The notes below the pieces were generated by a model. It saw nothing but the letters and a program-made list of their open reading frames with translations, was not told the DNA's origin and did not search any database. A stretch of 64,000 nt of DNA from NCBI RefSeq assembly GCF_024171925.1, contig NZ_JAMTCO010000008.1, forward strand, positions 62,001 to 126,000, read 5' to 3'. Source of the stretch: Actinokineospora diospyrosa (lineage in GTDB: Bacteria; Actinomycetota; Actinomycetes; Mycobacteriales; Pseudonocardiaceae). Below, piece by piece: positions 33,816 through 42,877 of the stretch (positions are counted from its first letter, which is position 1; every line of letters begins with the position of its first letter). The position numbers and the translations under genes are program-made.

Positions 33816-34942
33816 GCACCGAGTACCCGATGCGGCGGTGGGTGTTCGAGGACGCCGCGGGCCGTTACGACATCGATCTCGGCGACAGCAACGTGCAGTG
33901 CAGGCACCTGGCGTCGCTCGCCGTCCCAGCCGACATCGAGCTGAACTACGGCATGGACCGTGGAACCCAGCGGCTCCGCGAGCTGATCGCCGAGCAGTAC
34001 GGCGACGGGGCCGACTCGGTCGCGGTGACGCACGGGGCGCAGGAGGCGCTGTACCTGCTGTACAACGTGCTGCTGCGGCCGGGCGACCAGGTGATCACCT
34101 TCCGGCCGGGCTGGCCGCAATCCTGGGCCGTGCCCGCACTGCTGTCCGCCGAGGTGGACGTGCTCGACCTGAGCGACGATTTCAGCATCGACGTGGCCGC
34201 GGTGCGGGCCGCGGCCCGCCCGAACCTGCGGTTGGTCGTGGTGAACACACCGTGCAACCCGACCGGGAGGCGTGCCGGGCCGCTCGAGCTGGCCGGTCTC
34301 GCCGATCTGGTCGCCGAGACCGGCGGGTACCTGCTGCTGGACGAGGAGTACTCGCTGGACCTGGCCTCCTCGGCCGCGGTGGGCAGCGACCGGGTGTTCT
34401 CGGTGTCCAGCGTGTCCAAGATCTACGGCCTGCCCGGGCTGCGGGTGGGCTGGTTGTACGGGCCACCCGCCGTGGTCGCCGCGTGCGCCGAGCGCAAGCA
34501 CCTGACGTCCATCTCGAACTCGGTGCTCTGCGAGGCGCTGGCGTGCGGGGTGCTCGCCGATCGTCAGTTCTACGCCGCCGAGTACGACCGGCTGACCGGC
34601 GGCGGCCTGCGGTTGCTGCGCGACTGGGTGGCGCGCCACCCCGACAAGCTGCGTCTCTTGCCGCCCGACGGGACCCCGTTCGCGTGGTTGCAGCTGACCA
34701 CGGGGGAGTCTGCCCTGTCGTTCTGCCGCCGGGTGCTCGACGCCGGTGTGCTGCTGATGCCCGCCGAGACGCTCGGCGGCCAGGGCGGGGTGCGGCTGTG
34801 CTTCGCCCGTGAGCAACGAGAACTGGCCGAAGGGCTGCGTCGCATCGACGCCGTACTGCACTCGGTTCCGGTTGACCGGGATCCCCTAACCACGACGTCG
34901 CCGAACCCCGGCCCGGGCCGAATGGAGCACGTGAGCAGATGA
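33812..34942 (+). CDS. Fold-type I PLP enzyme, capreomycidine-synthase/aminotransferase-like
   Basis: 376 residues, overlapping the previous gene by 4 bases. Features: VAVTHGAQEALYLL, NTPCNPTGR (PLP Asn), DEEYSLDL (Asp) and SSVSKIYGLPGLRVGW (Schiff-base Lys). The stretch YGDGADSVAVTHG, and the short N-terminus with no large insert, recall VioD/StnD-type enzymes that eliminate water from 3-hydroxyarginine and cyclise it. An ordinary transaminase making or using a keto acid is the main alternative. The C-terminal about 20 residues after the domain are Pro-rich and probably only bridge to the NRPS start. Confidence 0.82.
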   Translation: MSTEYPMRRWVFEDAAGRYDIDLGDSNVQCRHLASLAVPADIELNYGMDRGTQRLRELIAEQYGDGADSVAVTHGAQEALYLLYNVLLRPGDQVITFRPGWPQSWAVPALLSAEVDVLDLSDDFSIDVAAVRAAARPNLRLVVVNTPCNPTGRRAGPLELAGLADLVAETGGYLLLDEEYSLDLASSAAVGSDRVFSVSSVSKIYGLPGLRVGWLYGPPAVVAACAERKHLTSISNSVLCEALACGVLADRQFYAAEYDRLTGGGLRLLRDWVARHPDKLRLLPPDGTPFAWLQLTTGESALSFCRRVLDAGVLLMPAETLGGQGGVRLCFAREQRELAEGLRRIDAVLHSVPVDRDPLTTTSPNPGPGRMEHVSR

Positions 34943-37900
34943 GAGCCGCCAACGGAGCGCAGGCGCTCGACCAAGCCGTGGCCGCCGAGCCGACCCGGCT
35001 CCCGCTGTCCTTCGGGCAGGAGCAGCTGTGGTTCCTCCGCCAGCTGAATCCCGATGAGATCGTCTACAACCTGGGATCTGCCTACCGGCTTCGCGGGGCG
35101 CTGGACGTCGGCGTGCTGCGCGCCAGCCTCAGCCGGGTGGTGAACCGGCACGACATGCTGCGGTCCACCTTCGGCATCGAGGACGGCAGCCCGTACCAGG
35201 TGATCGGCCCGCACCGCGAGGTCGAGCTGATCGTGACCGACCTGAGCGACCTGCCCGCCGTTGAGCGCGAGCAGACGCTCCAGGACGCGCTGGACGCCGA
35301 GAACCGCACCCCGTTCGACCTGGCGCAGCCGCTGTACCGCTTCAAGCTCTGGCGGCTGGGCGGCGACGAGAACGTGTTCTGGTTCGGCTGGCACCACATC
35401 GTGATCGACGGCTGGTCGTCGGGTTCGGTGATCGCCGAGCTGACCGCCACGTACCGGGCGCTGCTCGCCGGATCCGAGCCCGCGCTGCCGCAGCTGGCGA
35501 TGACCTACGCCGAGCACATCGCGCAGCAGCGCGAGCGGCTCTCCGGCGAGGCACTGGAGGAGGAGCTGCGGTACTGGGAGCAGTCGCTCGCCGGGCTGCC
35601 GGTGCTGGAGCTGCCGACCGACCGGCTGCGCCCAGCGGTGCCCAGCGGTCGCGGCGAGATGCTCAGCGTGGACTGCGACCCGCGGCTGCTGGCGAGCCTG
35701 CGCGAGCTCGCCCAGCAGCACGGTGTGTCGCTGTTCATGGTGCTCACGGCCGCGGTGACCATCGTGCTGGCGCGCTACTCCGGCGAGGAGGACATCCCGC
35801 TCGGGGTGCCGATGCTGGGCCGGGTCGACCCGGACCTGGAGGACGTGGTCGGCATGTTCATCAACATGGTGGTGCAGCGCACCAGCACGGCGGGCGACCC
35901 GACCTTCGTCGAGCTCGTGGAACGCATCGCCGACGCCAGCCTCGATCTATACGAGCACCAGGAGATCCCGCTGGAGATGGTGGTGCAGCGGGTGCAGCCG
36001 ATCCGCGACCCCAGCCGCAATCCGCTGTTCCAGGTGTCGGTGCAGGTCCTCGGCGAGAGCATGTCCGGGGCGGGTTTCCAGCTGCCCGGCATCGAGTCCG
36101 AGCGGGTGCCGCTCGAGTCGGTGCTGGCCATGTTCGACCTGGTGATCAACTTCTGGGAGTCGGCGGACGGCCTGCGGCTGGACATCGGCTACGCCACCGA
36201 CCTGTTCGACCGCTGGCGGATCGACGGGCTGGCCGACCACATCCAGACCGTGCTCGGCGCGGTCGCCGCCGAGCCGTCCCTGCGGGTGTGGCAGGTGCCG
36301 CTGCTGTCGGGGACCGAGCGGTCCCGGATCCTGGCGGCGGGCCGCGGTGAGGTCGCCGAGTTCACCCACGACGCCGTGCACGTCACCATCGCGGAGCTGG
36401 CCAGGTCCACACCGGACGCGGTGGCGCTGGTCTGCCGCGACGTCGAGATGACCTATGCCGAGTTGGACCGGCGGGCCGACCTGGTGGCCCGGCTGGTGCG
36501 CTCGCACGGCATCGAGCACGAGGACATCGTGGCCATCGCGATGGACCGCGACCTGGACGCGCTGGTCGCCATGCTCGGCGTGCTCAAGGCCGGTGCGGCG
36601 TTCACCGTGCTCGACCCGAGCCACCCGGCCAAGCGGCTGGACTACATGCTGCGCGACACCGCCACCCGGCTGCTGCTCACCCGCACCAGGCACCTGCCGC
36701 AGCTCCCCTCGGCAGGCGGCTGGGCCGTCGTGGCGCTGGACGCCGAGTGGGACGCCGTCGAGGCCATCCCCGCGGACATTCCACTGGCCGAGTGGGCCAC
36801 CGGTCGGTCGCTCGCCTACGTGATCTACACCTCCGGCTCGACCGGTCAGCCCAAGGGCGTCATGGTTGATCACCGCGACCTCCAGTGCTTCCTGCAGGCG
36901 TACCGGCGGACGTTCGACTTCGGCGCCGGTTCCCGGATGCTGCAGCTGCCCGCGCTGACCTTCGACATGTCCATCGGCGAGATCTTCACCGGTCTCACCG
37001 CGGGCGCGACGTTGGTACTGGTGTCGCCTGAGGAAGGGCTGTCGCCGGACGCGCTGAGCAGGCTGATGCGCGACCAGCGGGTGACTTACGCGGGCCTGTC
37101 GCCCGCCATCCTGTCGGTGCTCGATCCCGACCCGTACCCCGACCTGCGCGGGGTGATGAGCGGTGCCGACGCGGTGCCCGCCGAGATGGTCAACAAGTGG
37201 AACCTGCCCGGCCGGACCTTCGTGGACCTCTACGGTCCGACCGAGGCCACGGTGGCCTGCACCGAGTACGTCTGCGAGCAGGTGGACTGGCGCACCCCGC
37301 CGCCGATCGGCCACCCGGAGCAGAACCGGCTGGTGTACGTCGTGGACCGGGCTGGCAACCTCACCCCGCCGGGCATCGCCGGTGAACTGCTGATCGGCGG
37401 CGACGACGGGCTGGCCCGCGGCTACCTCAACCAGCCCGAGCTGACCGCGCAGACGTTCATCCCCGACCCGTTCCGGCCGACCGGCCGGGTGTACCGCAGC
37501 GGCGACCTGGTGCGCTGGCGGCCGGACCTGGAGCTGGAGTTCCTCGGTCGCATCGATCACCAGGTGAAGCTGCGCGGGCTGCGCATCGAGCTCGGCGAGA
37601 TCGAGTCGGCGCTGCAGCTGCACCCGGGGGTGCGCATGGCCGTGGTGCTGCTGCGGCCGGACTCCCACGGCGAGAAGCAGTTGGTCGGCTACGTGACTGC
37701 CGAGTCCGAGCCCGCGCCGAGCATCGCCGAGCTCAAGCGGCACCTGGGCGAGCAGGTCCCGGAGTACATGGTGCCCACGGCCTGGGTGGTGCTCGACGAG
37801 TTCCCGCTGACCGCGGCCCGCAAGGTCGACCGCAAGGCACTACCGGCACCGGCGGAGCAGAACGAGCAGGCGGACGCCGAGTTCACGCCGCCGCAGACCC

Positions 37901-38124
37901 CGACCGAGACCGGCATCTGCGAGATCTTCGCCGAGGTGCTGGCGCTGCCGCGAGTGGGCTCGCAGGACAACTTCTTCGAACTCGGCGGCAACTCGCTGCA
38001 GGCCATGCGCGCGGTCAGCCGGATCAACAAGAAGTTCCGGGTCAAGATCAACATCCGGCTGCTCTACGGCAGGGCCGCGGTGCACGCGATCGCCGCCAAG
38101 ATCGAGGAGATGATCGGTGCCTGA
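34939..38124 (+). CDS. Single-module NRPS: condensation-adenylation-thiolation
   Basis: 1061 residues, 4-base overlap with the PLP gene. C domain at 20-440 with intact WHHIVIDGWSS; A domain at 475-975 with VIYTSGSTGQPKGV, YGPTEATVA, YRSGDLV and the A10 lysine (ARKVDRKAL); T domain near 985-1055 with FFELGGNSLQAM (Ser about 1019). No TE domain; a free thioesterase follows. My hand-read specificity code is D-M-G-G-M-G-L-V-A-K, unlike common proteinogenic codes I know; the A4 reading is TFDMSIGEIF. No MbtH gene is nearby. It should load the modified amino acid made by the upstream enzymes and join it to a donor supplied in trans. Confidence 0.93.
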   Translation: MRAANGAQALDQAVAAEPTRLPLSFGQEQLWFLRQLNPDEIVYNLGSAYRLRGALDVGVLRASLSRVVNRHDMLRSTFGIEDGSPYQVIGPHREVELIVTDLSDLPAVEREQTLQDALDAENRTPFDLAQPLYRFKLWRLGGDENVFWFGWHHIVIDGWSSGSVIAELTATYRALLAGSEPALPQLAMTYAEHIAQQRERLSGEALEEELRYWEQSLAGLPVLELPTDRLRPAVPSGRGEMLSVDCDPRLLASLRELAQQHGVSLFMVLTAAVTIVLARYSGEEDIPLGVPMLGRVDPDLEDVVGMFINMVVQRTSTAGDPTFVELVERIADASLDLYEHQEIPLEMVVQRVQPIRDPSRNPLFQVSVQVLGESMSGAGFQLPGIESERVPLESVLAMFDLVINFWESADGLRLDIGYATDLFDRWRIDGLADHIQTVLGAVAAEPSLRVWQVPLLSGTERSRILAAGRGEVAEFTHDAVHVTIAELARSTPDAVALVCRDVEMTYAELDRRADLVARLVRSHGIEHEDIVAIAMDRDLDALVAMLGVLKAGAAFTVLDPSHPAKRLDYMLRDTATRLLLTRTRHLPQLPSAGGWAVVALDAEWDAVEAIPADIPLAEWATGRSLAYVIYTSGSTGQPKGVMVDHRDLQCFLQAYRRTFDFGAGSRMLQLPALTFDMSIGEIFTGLTAGATLVLVSPEEGLSPDALSRLMRDQRVTYAGLSPAILSVLDPDPYPDLRGVMSGADAVPAEMVNKWNLPGRTFVDLYGPTEATVACTEYVCEQVDWRTPPPIGHPEQNRLVYVVDRAGNLTPPGIAGELLIGGDDGLARGYLNQPELTAQTFIPDPFRPTGRVYRSGDLVRWRPDLELEFLGRIDHQVKLRGLRIELGEIESALQLHPGVRMAVVLLRPDSHGEKQLVGYVTAESEPAPSIAELKRHLGEQVPEYMVPTAWVVLDEFPLTAARKVDRKALPAPAEQNEQADAEFTPPQTPTETGICEIFAEVLALPRVGSQDNFFELGGNSLQAMRAVSRINKKFRVKINIRLLYGRAAVHAIAAKIEEMIGA

Positions 38125-38941
38125 CCTGCTGCCGGACACGATCGTGCCGATGCGGGAGACGGGTACGCGCACGCCGCTGTTCTGCGTGCACCCCGTTTCC
38201 GGCTCGGCGTACCCCTACCTGGGGCTGGCCGGTTTGCTCGGCGACGACCAGCCGGTGTACGGCTTCGAAGCGCCCGGCTACGACGACGACCGCCCGCCCG
38301 CCCGCGCCCTGGGGGAGTTGTCCGAGTACTACGTGTCGCTGCTGGGCGCGCACTGGCCCGGCCAACCGGTGACCTTGCTCGGCTGGTCGCTCGGCGGGGT
38401 GGTGGCCTACGACATGGCGCAGCGGCTGGCCGCGGCCGGGGTCGCCGTGCCCGCGCTCGTGCTGGTCGACGTCAAGGTGCCGTACCGGGCGCCGCTGCCG
38501 CCGGAGAAGACGATGCTGCTGAAGTTCCTGCACGACCTGACGGCGGTGGCACACACCTCGACCGACGCCGCGTCGACCTCCTTGGCCGACAAGCTCGACG
38601 CGATAGTGGGGCCGCACCCTGCCGACGCCGACCCGGCGGCGGTCTTCGACGCGATCGAACGCGCGGCGGTCCTGCCCGAGGAGGTGGACGCCGAGCTGCT
38701 CCTGCAGCGCTACCGCATCTTCCGGGCGCACGTGGCCGCGCTGTTCGACTTCGAGGTGCGCACCCCGTACCACGGGCCGGTGGTCCACATCAGGGCCGCC
38801 ACGTCAGCCGGGGACCAGATGCGGTGGGAGCGGGTGGCACCGGCCCTGCGCGAGCACACCATCGAGGGCGACCACCATTCCATGTGGACCGGGAACGGCC
38901 TGTCCAGCATCGCGGGCATCGTCGCGGACCTGCAGCGATGA
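38117..38941 (+). CDS. Free thioesterase (alpha/beta hydrolase) of the NRPS
   Basis: 274 residues, overlapping the NRPS gene by 8 bases. It looks like a detached terminal TE: LFCVHPVSGSAYPYLGLA, nucleophile elbow LLGWSLGGVVAY (Ser91), Asp in LVLVDVKV, and His in EGDHHSMW. It should hydrolyse or cyclise the product from the T domain. Editing (type II) thioesterases have the same fold, but with no other TE in the operon the release role is more likely. Confidence 0.9.
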   Translation: MPDLLPDTIVPMRETGTRTPLFCVHPVSGSAYPYLGLAGLLGDDQPVYGFEAPGYDDDRPPARALGELSEYYVSLLGAHWPGQPVTLLGWSLGGVVAYDMAQRLAAAGVAVPALVLVDVKVPYRAPLPPEKTMLLKFLHDLTAVAHTSTDAASTSLADKLDAIVGPHPADADPAAVFDAIERAAVLPEEVDAELLLQRYRIFRAHVAALFDFEVRTPYHGPVVHIRAATSAGDQMRWERVAPALREHTIEGDHHSMWTGNGLSSIAGIVADLQR

Positions 38942-40245
38942 GCTCCACGCGATCCCGTGGCGAGCTGTGGCGCAACCCGGACTTCCTCAAGTTCTGGGCA
39001 GGGGAGACGCTGTCGCTCTACGGCACGCAGATCACCACGCTGGCGCTGCCGCTGACCGCGGTGCTGGTCTTCGATGCCGGTCCCGAGCAGGTCGGGTTCC
39101 TGCGGTTCATGCAGCTGGCGCCGTACCCGCTCTTCGCGCTGCTGTTCGGCGTGTGGGTGGACCGGGTGCGGCGGCGACCGTTGATGCTCGGCGCGAACTC
39201 GCTGCGGGCAGTGCTCATCGGGCTGGTGCCGGTGCTGGCCGCGATGGACATGCTCACGCAGCCGGTGCTGCTGGTGCTGGCGTTCGGCATCGGCGTGGCC
39301 TCGGTGCTGTTCGACGTCAGCTGGATGTCCTACCTGCCTGGCCTGCTCCGCGACAAGAAGTACTTGGTGGAGGCCAACTCCAAGCTGTCGACCACCGCCA
39401 GTTCCGCGGACGCCGCCGGGCCCGGCCTGGCAGGCGTGCTGATCAGCGCGCTCACCGCGCCGATCGCGATGGTTGTCGACGCGGTGAGCTACCTGGTCTC
39501 GGTGGTGTCGCTGGCCGCCATCCGCACCCGGGAGCCCGCGCCCGCTTCGGCCGCGGCCCGGCGGCACCTGCTGGCCGAACTAGCCGACGGCCTGCGGTGG
39601 GTGTTCGGTGACCGCTACCTGCGGGCGATCGCCTTCGTCGGCGCCTTCTGCAACTTCTTCACCATGGCCACGTCGACGATGTTCATCGTCTACGCGGTGC
39701 GCGATGTCGGCCTGTCCCCGGCGCAGTTGGGCGTCGTCTTCTCGCTCGGCGCTGTCGGTGGGCTGCTCGGCTCCCTGGTGTCGGGCAGGCTGCTCGCCCG
39801 CCACACGCCCGGCCGGGTCTACTTCTGGTCGCTGGCCGCGACGTTCACCGGCCCGGTGCTGATCCCACTGGCAGGCGGGCCGCGCTGGCTGGTTCTCGGT
39901 CTGTTCGTGGCTTCGTTCTTCTTCGCCTACGGCGGGCTCGCGGTGTCCAACGTGCTGATCATGAGCCTTAGGCAGACGGTGACGCCGCCGCACCTGATGG
40001 GCCGGATGAACGCGGCCATCCGCACCCTGCTGTTCGCGGGCGGCGCTCTCGGCGGCCCGGTGAGCGGCCTGCTGGCAGGCGCCGTCGGCCTGCGCCCCGC
40101 GCTGTGGGTCATCGGTGCCGCCGCGGTGCTGATGCTGCTGCCGGTGCTGCTGTCCCCGGTCAGCCGACTGGCGGCGATGCCGGAAGCCCCTTCCCAGGCA
40201 CCACTCGATCCGATCGATCCGATTCCCGAGCGTACGAGGGAGTAA
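38938..40245 (+). CDS. MFS exporter, EntS-like
   Basis: 435 residues, ATGA overlap with the thioesterase. Twelve or so helices; N-terminus RNPDFLKFWAGETLSLYGTQITTLALPL and the loop VDRVRRRPLMLGANSLRA are typical of the MFS_3/EntS family that exports peptides and siderophores. It should secrete the operon product. The following secreted peptidase starts only 7 bases on. Confidence 0.9.
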   Translation: MSSTRSRGELWRNPDFLKFWAGETLSLYGTQITTLALPLTAVLVFDAGPEQVGFLRFMQLAPYPLFALLFGVWVDRVRRRPLMLGANSLRAVLIGLVPVLAAMDMLTQPVLLVLAFGIGVASVLFDVSWMSYLPGLLRDKKYLVEANSKLSTTASSADAAGPGLAGVLISALTAPIAMVVDAVSYLVSVVSLAAIRTREPAPASAAARRHLLAELADGLRWVFGDRYLRAIAFVGAFCNFFTMATSTMFIVYAVRDVGLSPAQLGVVFSLGAVGGLLGSLVSGRLLARHTPGRVYFWSLAATFTGPVLIPLAGGPRWLVLGLFVASFFFAYGGLAVSNVLIMSLRQTVTPPHLMGRMNAAIRTLLFAGGALGGPVSGLLAGAVGLRPALWVIGAAAVLMLLPVLLSPVSRLAAMPEAPSQAPLDPIDPIPERTRE

Positions 40246-40252
40246 AACGACG

Positions 40253-41968
40253 ATGGTTCAACGAGGACGGGTGCTCGCCGCAGCACTATTAGTACTGTCC
40301 GGGCTGGTGGTGGCAGGCCCGGCACCGGCCGCGGCGGCACCCACCACCGGGCCGGTGACCTACACCGTGCTGCTCGCCGAGAATGGTCGGCACGACGCCG
40401 CACTGGCCGCCATCCGCGCGGCCCAGGGCACAGTGCTGCGTGAGAACCGCGAGCTCGGGCTGGTCGTGGCGGAGAGCTCGGCCGCCGACTTCGCCGAGCG
40501 CGTAGTGGCACCGGGGGTGCTCGGAGCGGCCCGCAGCCGGGCACTGAGCCGCACCGGGGGCAGCGTCGGCCGCGACCTCGGCGCCGGGGCCACGGTCGCC
40601 GACGTGACCGGCCACAGCCCGGCCGGTCCGTCCCGAGCGGGCGAGGTCACGGCCGCGGTGGGGCTGGACCCGTTGGACGCCAAGCTGTGGGGCCTGCGGA
40701 TGGTGCGTGCCGACAAGGCCCGCGAGCGCCAACCGGGCGACCGCCGGGTCCGGGTCGGTGTGATCGACTCCGGGATCGATGCCACCCACCGCGACCTGAC
40801 CACGAAGGTCGACCTGGCCGCGTCGCGCAACTTCGTGGTCGACATCCCCAACGACGTGAACGGTGTGGTGATCGACGGGCCGTGCGAGTTCGCGGGCTGT
40901 GTGGATCCCCCCGGGTACGACGACTACGGCCACGGCACCCACGTCGCCGGAACGATCGCCGCCGCCGCCAACGGGACCGGCACCTCCGGCGTGGCGCCCG
41001 GGGTCACGCTCGTGGACATCAGGGCCACCCAGGACAGCGGCTGGACCTTCCTGCAGCCCTTCCTCGACGCCCTGACCTACGGCGCGGACATCGGGCTCAA
41101 CGTGATCAACCTGCCGTTCTACATCGACCCGTGGCTCTACAACTGCCCGAACAACCCCGCCGACACGCCCGCGCAGCAGCTCGAACAGCGCGTCACGGTC
41201 GAGGCGGTGAACCGCGCGCTCGATTACGCGCACCGCAAGGGTGTCACCCTGGTCGCGCCGATCGGCTTCTCCCACGACGACCTCGGGCGCCCCAATCCGG
41301 ACACGTTCAGCCCGACCTTCCCGGCCAACTCGGCCCACACGCGGCAGATCGACGGCGCCAGCTGCGCGGCCATGCCCATCGAAGGGCGCCACGTGATCGG
41401 CGTCAGCGGCCTCGGGCCGTCGGAGGGCAAAGCCGACTACTCCAACTACGGCCTCCCCGAGGTCGAGCTCGGGGGCCCCGGCGGCTTCCGCAAAGACTGG
41501 GTGGGCACCCCTTCATCCGGGGCCAGGGAGAACCAGGTCCTGTCGACGTACTCCCGCGCCTCGGCCACCGGCAAGGGCTGGCTGACCCCGGAAGGCGACA
41601 TCACCCCGCTCGGCGACGCGCAGGGGATGCTCAAAGACTGCCCCCAGGTCGGCACCTGCTCGTTCTTCCGCTGGGCCGAGAGCACCAGCCGGGCCGCCCC
41701 ACACGTCTCCGGCGCGGCCGCCCTGGTGATCAGTCAATACGGCAACCGGCGCGGTAGCCGGATCAGGATGGACCCGGACAGCGTGCGGCACGCCCTGCTG
41801 ACCAGCGCCCGCCAGCACGCTTGCCCGACACCACGCCTGGTGTCCTACGCCGACATCGGCCGTCCACCGACGTACGACGCCTACTGTGAAGGCCCCAAGT
41901 GGCACAACGGCTTCTACGGCTACGGCATCGTCGACGCCTATGCCGCGGTCACCCGTCGGCGCCCATGA
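40253..41968 (+). CDS. Secreted S8 (subtilisin-like) serine peptidase
   Basis: 571 residues. Signal peptide of about 30 residues (LAAALLVLSGLVVAGPAPAAAA), an inhibitor-like propeptide to about 145, and a catalytic domain with VGVIDSGIDATH (Asp), YGHGTHVAGTIAAAANG (His) and STSRAAPHVSGAAAL (Ser). The usual GTSMAAP is STSRAAP, and an insert with paired Cys follows the His region. It begins 7 bases after the exporter stop, so it is very probably co-transcribed with the NRPS genes. Roles to consider: pro-drug activation outside the cell, or an unrelated secreted protease. Confidence 0.92.
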   Translation: MVQRGRVLAAALLVLSGLVVAGPAPAAAAPTTGPVTYTVLLAENGRHDAALAAIRAAQGTVLRENRELGLVVAESSAADFAERVVAPGVLGAARSRALSRTGGSVGRDLGAGATVADVTGHSPAGPSRAGEVTAAVGLDPLDAKLWGLRMVRADKARERQPGDRRVRVGVIDSGIDATHRDLTTKVDLAASRNFVVDIPNDVNGVVIDGPCEFAGCVDPPGYDDYGHGTHVAGTIAAAANGTGTSGVAPGVTLVDIRATQDSGWTFLQPFLDALTYGADIGLNVINLPFYIDPWLYNCPNNPADTPAQQLEQRVTVEAVNRALDYAHRKGVTLVAPIGFSHDDLGRPNPDTFSPTFPANSAHTRQIDGASCAAMPIEGRHVIGVSGLGPSEGKADYSNYGLPEVELGGPGGFRKDWVGTPSSGARENQVLSTYSRASATGKGWLTPEGDITPLGDAQGMLKDCPQVGTCSFFRWAESTSRAAPHVSGAAALVISQYGNRRGSRIRMDPDSVRHALLTSARQHACPTPRLVSYADIGRPPTYDAYCEGPKWHNGFYGYGIVDAYAAVTRRRP

Positions 41969-41985
41969 AAGGGAGGATCTCCGGC

Positions 41986-42519
41986 ATGCCCAACACGACG
42001 CTCCCGTCCGTGCGTTTCGTCCGCCTGGGCCCGGCTGTCTTCGAGGCGCTACTCGCCGGCGACCTGGCCACCGCCCGGACGCTGACCGGTGTCGCGCTGT
42101 CGGACTGGTTCCTCTCCGACGAGGTCGACTGGCTGTGGCGGATGCGACTACTCCAGATCGCCGCCGACCCATCCGCCGAAGACTGGGTCGTCCGCGCGGC
42201 GGTAACGGTGCCCGACGGCGTGGCGGTGGGCACCGGCGGCTTCCACGGACCGCCCGACGCCGCGGGCGTGGTGGAGATGGGATACGCAACGGACCCGGCG
42301 TTCCGCAGGCGTGGTTACGCTCGAGCCATGGTGGCCGCGCTGCTGGACTGGGCGGCCGCGGAGCCATTGGCGATCACGGTCCGGGCGACTATCAGCCCGG
42401 ACAACGAAGCCTCACTGGCCACCATCGCCGGCTACGGCTTCGTCCACGTCGGCGAGCAGCAAGACGAGCAAGACGACACGGAATACCTCTACGAGCGCCC
42501 GACCCGATCCACCGGTTGA
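41986..42519 (+). CDS. GNAT N-acetyltransferase
   Basis: 177 residues from an ATG nine bases after GGGAGG. Acetyl-CoA loop in GYATDPAFRRRGYARAMVAAL, then SPDNEASLATIAGYGFVHVG. Closest in style to RimJ/RimL and amino-antibiotic acetylating enzymes. It is the last gene before the terminator, 17 bases after the peptidase, so it belongs to the operon. N-acetylation of the exported amino compound as self-protection is a reasonable guess; housekeeping acetylation cannot be excluded. Confidence 0.85.
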   Translation: MPNTTLPSVRFVRLGPAVFEALLAGDLATARTLTGVALSDWFLSDEVDWLWRMRLLQIAADPSAEDWVVRAAVTVPDGVAVGTGGFHGPPDAAGVVEMGYATDPAFRRRGYARAMVAALLDWAAAEPLAITVRATISPDNEASLATIAGYGFVHVGEQQDEQDDTEYLYERPTRSTG

Positions 42520-42526
42520 TTCACCC

Positions 42527-42561
42527 GACCGCCGCCGGGGCTTTCGCTCCCGGCGGCGGTC
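42527..42561 (+). terminator. Strong terminator hairpin at the end of the NRPS operon
   Basis: Perfect 13-bp GC-rich stem (GACCGCCGCCGGG, 42527-42539, with 42549-42561), 9-base loop, 7 bases after the acetyltransferase stop. It defines the 3' end of the operon. The following 42562-42877 holds no recognisable gene. Confidence 0.85.
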
Positions 42562-42877
42562 GTCCTTCAGGTAGATCCCGGCGACAGGGCCATTGACCGG
42601 CGCTCGACGGCTTCCTGTCCTTGTAGCGCACCAGGACCTGGCCAGCGGGGTCCAGGTTGGTCAGCAGCTGGCCCGGCGATCGGGCGTTCGCGGTGGACCC
42701 GAGTCCCGGCAAGTCGTAGTTCCTGCGGCCCGGTCCAGCGCGGCACACGGGTCTAGGCGGTCGCGGCCCGATCCCCGGCGCACGCGACGCTCGACTTCGG
42801 CCCCGTTGGCTGGACGTGGTGACCGGCGCGCACCTGGCGATCCCGCCCAGGTGCGGCCGATTCCCCGCGCGCGCCGA

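Noticed and set aside
34570..37743. Long minus-strand frames opposite the PLP enzyme and NRPS
   Set aside because: Composition-driven shadows without motifs.
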